Assembly: GCA_903921455.1 (NCBI GenBank) | Contig: CAIXPZ010000311.1 | Location: forward strand, 62,001 to 126,000 | DNA: 64,000 nucleotides | Reading direction: 5' to 3' | Origin: an uncultured Verrucomicrobia subdivision 3 bacterium | GTDB lineage: Bacteria; Verrucomicrobiota; Verrucomicrobiae; Limisphaerales; UBA11358 | Part shown: piece after piece, positions 8,512 through 15,943 of the stretch | How positions within the stretch are numbered: the stretch's first letter is position 1 | Layout of the letters: the number at the start of each line of letters is the position of its first letter | The notes under the pieces: model-generated | What the model was told of the DNA's origin: nothing | Databases searched by the model: none | Seen by the model: the letters and a program-made list of their open reading frames with translations, nothing else | Translations under genes and position numbers: made by a program

Positions 8512-9333
8512 ATGATCACCCGACGCCAAGCCATAAAATCCACAGCGCTCGCCAGCGCCGCGCTGGCAACCCTGCCCAGCGCATTCGCCCAGACAAATCC
8601 AGCAGCCCCGGCCGCCGCACCCATTGGCCCGTTCACGTTGCCGCCGTTACCCTACGCCGACGATGCGCTGGAACCATTCATTGACGCCGAGACGATGCAC
8701 CTGCATCACGACAAACATCACGCGGCGTATGTGGCGAATCTGAACAAGGCTGTTGCAAGCCTGCCAACATGGGAATACGGGCCGTTAACCATTGAGATCT
8801 TGCTCAGCGATTTAGCCGCCTTGCCAGATGAAATCCGCCCGGCCATCCGCAACAATGGCGGCGGCCATTACAACCATTCGCTGTTCTGGCAGATGATGAC
8901 GAAGAACGGCGGCGGCACGCCCACGGGCGAACTGGCCAAAGGCATAGATCGAGCGTTCGGAAGTTTCAGCGCGTTCAAGGATGGCCTGACCAAGGCGGCG
9001 CTCGGTCAATTCGGCAGCGGCTGGGCCTGGCTGGCAATCGATTCAAGAACCAAATCGCTGGGAATCATCCCGACGGCAAATCAAGACAACCTGATTTCCA
9101 ACAATTATGCAAATATGTCTGTCCATACGAATGCATCGTTAAACGGAGGCGGTGTGTTTTCCGAGCCCATCATGGGTGAGACACACAAAAAGATTCCGCT
9201 GCTGGGCGTGGATGTCTGGGAACACGCCTATTATTTGAAATATCAGAACAAGCGCGCGGATTACATCGGCGCGTGGTTCAACGTCGTGAACTGGGATTGG
9301 GTAGCCGAGCGTTACGCCAAAGCCAGCGCGTAA
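8512..9333 (+). CDS. Fe/Mn superoxide dismutase with Tat-like signal
   Basis: Converts superoxide to peroxide and oxygen. The first 26 residues (MITRRQAIK..., hydrophobic stretch, AFA) look like a twin-arginine signal, so the enzyme is probably exported folded with its metal. The metal ligands are visible: His in MHLHHDKHH, His in GGHYNHSLFW, Asp and His in DVWEHAYYL. GQFGSGWAWL is also typical. An insertion of about 20 residues (SVHTNASLNGGGVFSEPIMG) precedes the last ligand pair. It ends exactly where pdxJ ends on the other strand, with no base between. Iron or manganese cannot be told from the sequence with certainty. Confidence 0.92.
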   Translation: MITRRQAIKSTALASAALATLPSAFAQTNPAAPAAAPIGPFTLPPLPYADDALEPFIDAETMHLHHDKHHAAYVANLNKAVASLPTWEYGPLTIEILLSDLAALPDEIRPAIRNNGGGHYNHSLFWQMMTKNGGGTPTGELAKGIDRAFGSFSAFKDGLTKAALGQFGSGWAWLAIDSRTKSLGIIPTANQDNLISNNYANMSVHTNASLNGGGVFSEPIMGETHKKIPLLGVDVWEHAYYLKYQNKRADYIGAWFNVVNWDWVAERYAKASA

Positions 9334-10077
9334 TCATCCGCCGGGATAGCCCCGCATCAGCGCCAGCATTTCTTTGACGGCGGCGGCCAGGCCAACAAAC
9401 AACGCGCGGCTCACAATGCTGTGGCCGATGTTCAACTCCACCAGATGCGGCACGCGGAACAGCGTCGGCAAATTGACGTAGTTCAAGCCGTGCCCGGCAT
9501 TCACCTGCAAACCGAGCGCGTGCGCCTGTCGGGCACCGGTAATGAGCCGCTGCACCTCCACTTCGCATTTCGTCCGGTCATCAAAATGTTCCGCGAACGT
9601 CCCGGTATGCAGTTCGATAAACTGGGCACCCGTGCGCGCGCTGGCAGCGATTTGTTTTTCGTCCGGGGCGATGAACAGGCTTACTTCAATGCCCGCGGCC
9701 TTCATCTTCTGGCACGTTTCGGTCAACGCTTTTTCCGCGGCGACCACGTCGAGGCCGCCTTCCGTCGTCACTTCCAGGCGGCGTTCGGGCACGACGCAGA
9801 CAATTTCCGGCTTGAGCCGCAACGCGATCTCGATGATCTCCGGCGCATTGGCCATTTCGAGATTCAGCCGCGTCGTCACCACTTCGCGTAACTTCCACAC
9901 GTCGCGATCCTGAATGTGCCGGCGATCCTCACGCAGATGCGCGGTGATACCGTGGCAGCCGGCCGCCTCGCACAGGCGCGCCGCCGCGACAGGATCGGGT
10001 TCACCGCTGCCGCGACTGCGGTAACGCGCCTCGCGCACCGTGGCGACATGGTCAATATTGACACCAAGTTTGAGCAT
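9334..10077 (-). CDS. pdxJ: pyridoxine 5'-phosphate synthase
   Basis: PdxJ closes the ring of pyridoxine 5'-phosphate from 3-amino-2-oxopropyl phosphate and deoxyxylulose phosphate, the last ring-forming step of vitamin B6 synthesis in the DXP-dependent pathway. The start MLKLGVNIDHVATVREAR is diagnostic; further motifs are AGCHGITAHLREDRRHIQD, LNLEMA, and the late GHGLNYVN and LNIGHSIVSRAL. 247 residues, normal length. The product serves the neighbouring PLP-dependent desulfurase, though only in a general sense. The region upstream (10078-10247) holds no gene that I can support. Confidence 0.95.
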   Translation of the reverse strand: MLKLGVNIDHVATVREARYRSRGSGEPDPVAAARLCEAAGCHGITAHLREDRRHIQDRDVWKLREVVTTRLNLEMANAPEIIEIALRLKPEIVCVVPERRLEVTTEGGLDVVAAEKALTETCQKMKAAGIEVSLFIAPDEKQIAASARTGAQFIELHTGTFAEHFDDRTKCEVEVQRLITGARQAHALGLQVNAGHGLNYVNLPTLFRVPHLVELNIGHSIVSRALFVGLAAAVKEMLALMRGYPGG

Positions 10078-10247
10078 GAAATGGTTTGGCCGAGCCAGCC
10101 AGCACGAGAAAATCCGCGCCAGCCATTTTCAGCAGGGGCATTTCTGTGCCAAATCCGCCGCCGCTTGGCAATGGCAAAGGCGCGACCGCCTTGGGAGCAA
10201 GGATAATTTCGGATTGCCGCGCCGCAAGAATCGCGCTTTCATCGGGC

Positions 10248-10706
10248 GTGGCAAAATTGCGTATCCTGCTCAAATACTGGCTGCCGCCGCTGGCGTGGAT
10301 GACCGTGATTTTTTCCGCCTCGGGCGACATCAAATCCTACCAGCATTCCTCCTCGCTGTTCGAACCCCTGCTGCACTGGCTGTTTCCCGCGATGTCGCCG
10401 GAGCACATCGACGCGATACACTATCTCTTCCGCAAAGTCTGCCACCTGACGGAATACGCGCTGCTGGCGCTGCTCCTCTGGCGCGCCATCCGGCAGCCGC
10501 AAAAGGCCGACGCCCGGCCATGGCGCTGGCCGGAAGGGGGGCTGGCGCTGGCCCTGGTTTTTCTCTATTCGGCGACCGACGAACTGCATCAGGTATTCGT
10601 GCCCACCCGAACGGGCCTGGTATCGGATGTGTTCATCGACACCACCGGCGGCGCCATCGGCCTGCTGCTGCTCTGGGGCACCGGAAAACTCTTTAAACAC
10701 TGGTAA
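10248..10706 (+). CDS. VanZ-like family membrane protein
   Basis: A 152-residue membrane protein. The GTG at 10248 puts the first helix (KYWLPPLAWMTVIFSASGD) at the N-terminus, as usual for VanZ-like proteins; longer versions of the frame run into Ala/Pro-rich sequence that looks noncoding. Conserved family blocks are HLTEYALLALLLWRAI and ATDELHQVFVPTRTGLVSDVFIDTTGG. Four helices can be seen. VanZ itself gives low teicoplanin resistance, but the role of most relatives is not known. The stop touches the start of the comEC-like gene, so the two are probably co-translated. Confidence 0.75.
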   Translation: MAKLRILLKYWLPPLAWMTVIFSASGDIKSYQHSSSLFEPLLHWLFPAMSPEHIDAIHYLFRKVCHLTEYALLALLLWRAIRQPQKADARPWRWPEGGLALALVFLYSATDELHQVFVPTRTGLVSDVFIDTTGGAIGLLLLWGTGKLFKHW

Positions 10707-13139
10707 ATGAATCGTCCGCTCGCCAGCGTCGTAATGACCTACGCCGCCGGCCTGCTGCTGGCGCAAGTTTTTCAACCGCCGGCGGCGGTGCTGTTGGGGG
10801 TGGCTGCCGCATTTTTGACCGGCGCGCTGGCGTCGCTAAAACTTCGTCCCTACCTGGTCTGGCCGCTGCTTGCACTGGCCGGCTGGAGCAATTTCATCTG
10901 CCACACCGCCGTCACCTCACCCGACGACTTGCGGACATTGATCGGTAACCCGCCGGCACTAGTCACCGTGCGGGGCGAACTGGTCGAAACCCCGCGCCTG
11001 AAATACGTCATCCGCGACGAACAGGAAAACTGGCGGAACGTCGCCCGCGTCCGCGTGTCCGAAATCCAGCGCGCGGAAAACCGGGTTCCGGCCCACGGTG
11101 AAATTCTCGTTATCACCCCCGGCATTGCCGACCCCCAATTCTTCGCCGGCCAGACCGTGGAAATCACCGGCGTGATTTCCCGGCCACCGCCGCCCTTGGC
11201 GGAGGGGCTTTTTGATTTTCAAAAGTATCTGGCAACGCGCGGTATTTACTACCAGCTCAAAACCGAATCCACCAACGACTGGACTCTGCGATCACCGGTT
11301 TTATCAAAACCACCGGTGACCGACCGGTTCCTCGACTGGTCGAAACAGACGCTCGCGCTCGGCCTGCCCAAGGAAGACGAACCCTTGCGCCTGCTGTGGG
11401 CGATGACGCTCGGCTGGCGCACCGCCTTCACCGGCGACATCGGCGAACCATTCCTGAGAGCGGGAACCATGCATATGTTCGCGATCGACGGCCTCCGGAT
11501 CGCCTTGCTGTCCGGCATGATCGTGGCGCTGCTCCGCGCGCTGCAACTATCACGCGCCTGGTGCGGGGTCGTGGCGGTTCCGATCATCTGGTTCTACACC
11601 GCGGCGACCGGCTGGGAATCTTCCGCCATCCGCGCCTCCGTGATGATGACCATCGTGCTAGGCGGCTGGGCGCTGAAACGCCCCAGCGACCTGCTGAACT
11701 CCCTCGCGCTCGCGGCCCTGGTCATTCTCATCTGGGAGCCGCGCCAACTGTTCGAGGCCAGCTTTCAACTTTCCTTTTTCGTGATGCTCGTGATCGCGCT
11801 CATGCTCCCGCCGCTGAACGAAATCACCGACCGGCTGCTCAAACAGGATGAGCTGCTGCCGAACGAACTGCTGGCCGGCTGGAGAAAGGCCGGCCTCTGG
11901 CTGGCGCGAAGATTTGCCCGCTATTGCAGCCTCTCCTTCGCCGCGTGGATCGGCTCGCTGCCGCTCTCGGCGAAGTACTTCCACCTGTTCAGCCCCATTT
12001 CGACCCCCGCGAACATCCTCGCCGTGCCGCTCGGCACCTTCGCCCTCATGGCCAATCTCGGCGCGCTCGTCTGCGGCCACTGGCTGCCGTGGTTCACGGA
12101 ACTCTTCAATCACGCCGCGTGGTTTTTCATGGTCGCCATGACGTGGGTCAGCGTCGAAGCCGCCAAAATTCCGGGCGCGTATTGCTACGTGCCCGAGCCG
12201 TCGCTCGCCACGATTGCGATTTACTACATCGTTGTCATCGCGATTTTCAGCGGCGGGCTGGCGACGAAACGGAGGATTATTTCCGGCGCAATCATCCTCC
12301 TGGCCATCGCCGGAGGTTATCTCTGGCAATGGCAATCATCGCGAACCGATATAAATCTGACCGTGCTGCCGCTGAATGGCGGCCATGCCGTTTATGTGGA
12401 TGCCGCCGGACGCCAGAACGACTGGCTCATCAACTGCGGCAACGAAAACGCCGTCAATTACACGCTCAAGAATTTTCTCCGCGCGCAGGGCGTGAACACC
12501 CTGCCCCGCCTCGTCCTGACCGAAGGGGACCTGAAAGAAGTCGGCGGCGCGCAAACCCTGGATGGACTTTTCAACGTCGGCGAACTGTGGACCAGCCCGG
12601 TGAAGTTCCGCTCGCAGGCTTATCGCGATGCCGTTGCGGCCTTTGAAAAACCATCTTCGCGACACCGGACCCTTAACCTCGGCGACCACGTCAGTCCATG
12701 GCAGGTTTTATTTCCCACCGCTGGCACCAACTTTGCCAAAGCCGATGACCAACCACTCGTTCTACTCGGAAATTTCCACACCACCCGGGTTTTGCTACTT
12801 TCCGACTTGAGCCGCAGCGGCCAGAGCGAATTGCTGGCCCGCACGCCGCCGGAAATTTTGCGCGCCGACATCGTGGTGGCCGGACTGCCGGACGGGAGCG
12901 AGCCGCTATGCGACGCGCTGGTGGCGGCCATCCAGCCGAAGCTGATCATCATTGCCGACGCGGACATGCCCGCCACACGCCGCGCCAGCCGCGCTGCGCA
13001 AGCCCGTTTGGAACAAACCAAGGTTCCGGTGATTTATACGCGCCAGGCCGGCGCGGTGAAACTCACAGTAGCGGCGGCCGGGTGGAAAGCCACAACGATG
13101 GCGGAACAAACCTTCAGCTCCGCACCTTCGTCAAAGTGA
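10707..13139 (+). CDS. comEC: ComEC/Rec2-family protein with eroded nuclease-like domain
   Basis: ComEC forms the inner-membrane channel for single-stranded DNA in natural transformation. The protein has the expected plan: N-terminal helices and a soluble DUF4131 region (residues 1-190), the Competence membrane domain (about 220-530, e.g. LLSGMIVALLRAL, SLPLSAKYFHLFSPISTPANILAVPL) and a C-terminal metallo-beta-lactamase-like domain (about 545-800). In that last domain the metal motif that normally reads like THxHxDHxGG is LTEGDLKEVGG, the GDI block is LSDLS, and GHHGS is GLPDG. It therefore probably has no nuclease activity. It directly follows the VanZ-like gene and overlaps folB by 26 bases tail to tail. 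Confidence 0.85.
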   Translation: MNRPLASVVMTYAAGLLLAQVFQPPAAVLLGVAAAFLTGALASLKLRPYLVWPLLALAGWSNFICHTAVTSPDDLRTLIGNPPALVTVRGELVETPRLKYVIRDEQENWRNVARVRVSEIQRAENRVPAHGEILVITPGIADPQFFAGQTVEITGVISRPPPPLAEGLFDFQKYLATRGIYYQLKTESTNDWTLRSPVLSKPPVTDRFLDWSKQTLALGLPKEDEPLRLLWAMTLGWRTAFTGDIGEPFLRAGTMHMFAIDGLRIALLSGMIVALLRALQLSRAWCGVVAVPIIWFYTAATGWESSAIRASVMMTIVLGGWALKRPSDLLNSLALAALVILIWEPRQLFEASFQLSFFVMLVIALMLPPLNEITDRLLKQDELLPNELLAGWRKAGLWLARRFARYCSLSFAAWIGSLPLSAKYFHLFSPISTPANILAVPLGTFALMANLGALVCGHWLPWFTELFNHAAWFFMVAMTWVSVEAAKIPGAYCYVPEPSLATIAIYYIVVIAIFSGGLATKRRIISGAIILLAIAGGYLWQWQSSRTDINLTVLPLNGGHAVYVDAAGRQNDWLINCGNENAVNYTLKNFLRAQGVNTLPRLVLTEGDLKEVGGAQTLDGLFNVGELWTSPVKFRSQAYRDAVAAFEKPSSRHRTLNLGDHVSPWQVLFPTAGTNFAKADDQPLVLLGNFHTTRVLLLSDLSRSGQSELLARTPPEILRADIVVAGLPDGSEPLCDALVAAIQPKLIIIADADMPATRRASRAAQARLEQTKVPVIYTRQAGAVKLTVAAAGWKATTMAEQTFSSAPSSK

Positions 13140-13464
13140 CGGAGACGTGCCGCGTCTGCGGAATGATGAATTTCTTCACCTCCACCGTGACGGCCTGCGG
13201 ATTGAACTCCGCGAGAATCATGTCCGCGAGGTCGGCGGCGAGTTTTTCAATCAGCTTCCATTCGCGCTTTTCCCCAAACTTCAAGAGGCGGCGCGTGACG
13301 GCGAAGTAATCGATCGTGTCCGCGATGCCGTCGCTCCTGGCGGCGTCGGTAAAATCCGCCTCCAGTTCCACCGTCAGCAGGAGACGCTGCGGCTGCGCGC
13401 GTTCCTGGTCCGGCACGCCGACGTGATAGACCACTTCCAGGTCAACGATGGAGATTTTAGCCAT
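13114..13464 (-). CDS. folB: dihydroneopterin aldolase
   Basis: FolB splits dihydroneopterin to 6-hydroxymethyl-dihydropterin in folate synthesis. The 116-residue length, the opening ISIVDLEVVYHVGVPDQERAQPQRLLLTVELEAD, the DTIDYFAVTRRL block, the helix with WKLIEKLAADLADMIL and the closing VTVEVKKFIIPQTRHVSVTLTK are all typical. Val-Gly replaces the Ile-Gly often seen before the first loop. It lies in the same direction as the next upstream gene, nine bases away. No other folate gene is nearby. Confidence 0.92.
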   Translation of the reverse strand: MAKISIVDLEVVYHVGVPDQERAQPQRLLLTVELEADFTDAARSDGIADTIDYFAVTRRLLKFGEKREWKLIEKLAADLADMILAEFNPQAVTVEVKKFIIPQTRHVSVTLTKVRS

Positions 13465-13473
13465 AATTAATGG

Positions 13474-13845
13474 TTAGTGCGCCTTAAGTTCGTTGAGTTC
13501 GGCCTGCAACTGGCTGGTTCTTCGTTCAGTGGAATCGGTCAAACTTTTGCAAAACATCCAGGGCGCGATGGAGCCACCGCGATAAAAGTCGGCGCACGAT
13601 TCGGCCTCAGCCTGGCGGAAGGCCACCCACGCCGTCTGGGCGGCGGCGAATTTGGCGCGTCCGCCAGCGTCCAGCAGCGGTCGGATTTCGGCGCAAACCT
13701 GTTCCAGGCACATGTCCGCCTGATGCGATTCCGCCGACGCCTGCTCATTCATCTCCGACTGCGTCGGGCCGCCGGCCGTCGAGCGACAGGCGGTTCCGCC
13801 CACACAGCCGGCAATGATCAATAATAGACAGCAGGCAACTCTCAT
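13474..13845 (-). CDS. LprI-like (lysozyme inhibitor family) lipoprotein
   Basis: A 123-residue exported protein. The N-terminus MRVACCLLLIIAGCVGGTAC is a short hydrophobic signal with two possible lipobox cysteines (C14 and C20). The rest follows the PF07007/LprI pattern: QSEMNEQA, paired cysteines (MCLEQVC), AAQTAWVAFRQAEAESCADFYRGGSIAP and a final SLTDSTERRTSQLQAEL. Members bind lysozyme in the periplasm in some species; here this is an inference. Its ATG overlaps the stop of the HAD-NUDIX gene by four bases (ATGA), so translation is coupled. Confidence 0.75.
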   Translation of the reverse strand: MRVACCLLLIIAGCVGGTACRSTAGGPTQSEMNEQASAESHQADMCLEQVCAEIRPLLDAGGRAKFAAAQTAWVAFRQAEAESCADFYRGGSIAPWMFCKSLTDSTERRTSQLQAELNELKAH

Positions 13846-14921
13846 TTGCGGCGTTTCCGTTTTTTGATGACCGCGGCGAGCAGAATCTTCGTCGGCTTGT
13901 TCAATTTGATTTTTTGCGCAGCCGCCAGCGGCAGCCACTGGAATTCCCGCGCCTCCTCGTTCAGCACCACGCGCGGCCGTTGGGCGACGCAGCGGCAGGT
14001 GTAGTTCAGCAGCACAAAATGCGCGTCGCGGTAAAACTCCGGCGAGCTGATGCAATCCTGCACGAGCACGAACTCGATGTCCGTGATCTTCAGGCCGGTC
14101 TCCTCCTGCAGCTCGCGGCGCAACGCCGCCAGCGACGTTTCGCCGCGCTTGATCTTGCCGCCGGGAATGCCCCAGAGCCCCGACCATTTGTGCGTGCGGA
14201 TCATCAGCACTTCGTTTTTCGCATTGAAGATCAGGCCGCCCACCGTCGCGAGCGGCGGCTCGACGCTGGTTTCAGGTTTGACCGGCGACAAATGAAATTG
14301 ATGCTTCAGCAACACGCGCCTGAGTTCATCCAGATGCTCCACGATCAAATCCGGCCGGGCGGCGCGCAATTGCTCCAGCGTGTTATAGCCCGTCAACACG
14401 GCGCAGGAATGGATCCCGCCGTGGCGCGCGGTCTCGATGTCGTGCTCCATGTCGCCGATAAACAGGGTCTCGTCCGGCTTCAGATTGTTTTCGCGGAGAA
14501 TCTCGTGGATCTTCTCGCGCTTGTCCCAGACATCGGTGTAGGGCTGGTCGAGAAACACGTCGAAGCCCGTGACATCGCATTGCGTCTTGAAATAATCGCC
14601 GTGCACCGTGCTCAGGAGAAACGTGCGCACCTTCTGCTCGCGGCAGAACTCCAGGAATTTACGCGCGTGCGGCAGTTCGACGACCGACGCCTGGGACTGG
14701 CCGAACTCCTCATGGAACCACGTCTCCAACTGCGCCATCGGCACGTCGGGCGTGTGGCGGTCGTAGAACTTCTTGAACGGCAGCGCGAACTCCGCCCGGA
14801 ACTGGTCCAGCGACATCGCCGGCCGGCCGGATTGGGTGAGGACGTAATTGGAAGCCTTCAAGACCGCGGGCAGGTCATCCACCAGCGTTCCCGACCAGTC
14901 GAAGATGATGTTGCGAATCAC
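13842..14921 (-). CDS. HAD phosphatase fused to NUDIX hydrolase
   Basis: Residues 1-205 are a HAD-superfamily phosphatase of the phosphoglycolate phosphatase type: motif I IIFDWSGTLVDD, motif II in TFLLSTVHGDYF, motif III Lys around KREKIHEIL and motif IV TLFIGDMEHDIETAR. The second acid of motif I (DxD) is Ser here. After a linker, residues 225-359 are a NUDIX domain with a complete box (GGKIKRGETSLAALRRELQEETGL). The fusion suggests a nucleotide-sugar or nucleotide substrate whose NUDIX product feeds the phosphatase, but this is speculation. It lies first of a pair with the LprI-like gene. Confidence 0.85.
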   Translation of the reverse strand: MIRNIIFDWSGTLVDDLPAVLKASNYVLTQSGRPAMSLDQFRAEFALPFKKFYDRHTPDVPMAQLETWFHEEFGQSQASVVELPHARKFLEFCREQKVRTFLLSTVHGDYFKTQCDVTGFDVFLDQPYTDVWDKREKIHEILRENNLKPDETLFIGDMEHDIETARHGGIHSCAVLTGYNTLEQLRAARPDLIVEHLDELRRVLLKHQFHLSPVKPETSVEPPLATVGGLIFNAKNEVLMIRTHKWSGLWGIPGGKIKRGETSLAALRRELQEETGLKITDIEFVLVQDCISSPEFYRDAHFVLLNYTCRCVAQRPRVVLNEEAREFQWLPLAAAQKIKLNKPTKILLAAVIKKRKRRK

Positions 14922-14934
14922 GGAACTGATTTAA

Positions 14935-15005
14935 CCACGAAACCCGCGAAACACACGAAAAGATTTTTCACCGCCGGCATTTGAAAACTTGAAACTTGAA
15001 ACCTG
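14935..15005. repeat. text-like intergenic repeats
   Basis: Two simple stretches fill the gap between the HAD-NUDIX gene and the pseudouridine synthase gene. The first has three ACGAAA/GCGAAA-type words (14937-14961). The second (14982-15003) is CTTGAAACTTGAAAC with flanking copies of the word; the same 15 bases occur inside pheT at 58806-58820. Confidence 0.6.
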
Positions 15006-15023
15006 ACCCTCGAAACTTTCCGG

Positions 15024-15644
15024 GTGCTCATCGCGTTCCACAAACCCTACGGCGTGCTCTCGCAATTCACCCGCGACGGCTCGCCGAACCGCCCGCTCGC
15101 GGAATTCGGTTTCCCCAAGCACGTCTACGCCATCGGCCGACTCGACGCGGACTCCGAAGGGCTGCTGCTCCTGAGCGACGAAGCCCGCTGGAACGAACAG
15201 CTCCTGCACCCGCGCCACGCGCACGAACGCGAGTATTGGGCGCAGGTGGAAAAAATCCCCACCCGCGAAGCCCTGGACCAGCTGCAAAACGGCCTGGTGA
15301 TCCAGGGCCACCAAACGCTGCCGTGCCGCGCCTGGCGGCTCGAGCCGCAGCCGGTCCTGGCGGACGGCCCCCCGGTGACATCGGCTCGCGGGGACGCTCG
15401 CCCCACCCAGCTTCCGCCGCGCGTGCCGCCCATCCGCTTTCGCAAAAGCGTGCCGGATTGCTGGATCGGTCTGGAACTGGTCGAAGGGAAGAACCGGCAG
15501 GTGCGGCGCATGACGGCGGCCATCGGACATCCGACCTTGCGACTGCTCCGCGTGCGCATCGGCAACTTCTGGCTCGGCGATCTGCCGGCGGCCCAATGGC
15601 GCAGCCTCACCGCGCCGGAATGCCAGCTCGTGGAAGGCCGCTGA
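15024..15644 (+). CDS. 23S rRNA pseudouridine synthase, RluE/RsuA type
   Basis: Isomerises uridine in rRNA. The start is a GTG at 15024 (MLIAFHKPYGVLSQFT, the usual N-terminus of the RluE branch). The catalytic Asp lies in YAIGRLDADSEGLLLLSDE; KNRQVRRMTAAIGHPTLRLLRVRIG is the second hallmark. RluE modifies U2457 in E. coli 23S rRNA, and the shortness (206 residues, no S4 domain) agrees with RluE, but the target is inferred. Residues 117-130 (VTSARGDARPTQL) have a repeat-like DNA sequence and extend a loop before PPRVPPIRFRKS. Confidence 0.88.
   Translation: MLIAFHKPYGVLSQFTRDGSPNRPLAEFGFPKHVYAIGRLDADSEGLLLLSDEARWNEQLLHPRHAHEREYWAQVEKIPTREALDQLQNGLVIQGHQTLPCRAWRLEPQPVLADGPPVTSARGDARPTQLPPRVPPIRFRKSVPDCWIGLELVEGKNRQVRRMTAAIGHPTLRLLRVRIGNFWLGDLPAAQWRSLTAPECQLVEGR
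15373..15411. repeat. repeat-like GC-rich insertion in the pseudouridine synthase gene
   Basis: The stretch containing CTCGCGGGGACGCTCGCCCC reads in frame as Ser-Ala-Arg-Gly-Asp-Ala-Arg-Pro. GGGG and CCCC arms around ACGCTCG can pair weakly. Its wording is like short repeats I know from intergenic regions of related genomes; I cannot confirm this here. Confidence 0.4.
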
Positions 15645-15681
15645 CGGCCCAACCGGGTGACACCGGCGGCTGGAGGGAGCC

Positions 15682-15885
15682 TTACCCGGCGCGTCTTAAA
15701 ATGGCGCCCACAGTGATGCCTTTGTCTTCCCAGATGCGGGCTTTGGAGAGTTTCGGCTGAAGATCGGTGAGCGTCACGCGGCCGACCCGGTTCTCGTCAT
15801 GGCCCAGCACTTCGCCGCTGACCGGGTCTTTGATTTCCTTGCCGGTGACATAGACATCATAAACCTGGCCCGTGTGCAGGCGAGA
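15682..15885 (-). pseudogene. C-terminal remnant of an FlgT/CsgG-like exported protein
   Basis: On the minus strand the frame ending at 15682 reads TGQVYDVYVTGKEIKDPVSGEVLG, then VGRVTLTDLQPKLSKARI. This fits the C-terminal strand-rich module seen in FlgT- and CsgG-associated lipoproteins (DPxTGExLG, then xVTxVxxxxSxA). Upstream of about 15885 the frame continues only as low-quality sequence that is a repeat and the start of the oppositely oriented GH172 gene. No start or signal is left, so I call it a truncated remnant. Confidence 0.45.
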
Positions 15886-15892
15886 CGCGCAC

Positions 15893-15934
15893 GCAAAAAA
15901 CGGCCTTGTCGCCGGGGCGGGCAAAGTTACAGTG
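15893..15934 (+). repeat. leader repeat, copy 1 (before the GH172 gene)
   Basis: Contains CTTGTCGCCGGGGCGGGC then AAAGTTACAGTG. A second copy at 18462-18503 has only a few changes. In each case the repeat ends eight or nine bases before an ATGAAAA start of a gene for an exported protein. Confidence 0.65.
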
Positions 15935-15943
15935 GAACGGTCC

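Noticed and set aside
10052..10333. 93-codon minus-strand frame before pdxJ
   Set aside because: Reads plausibly in part, but its first half is the antisense of the VanZ-like first helix and it has no recognisable fold; kept as noncoding.
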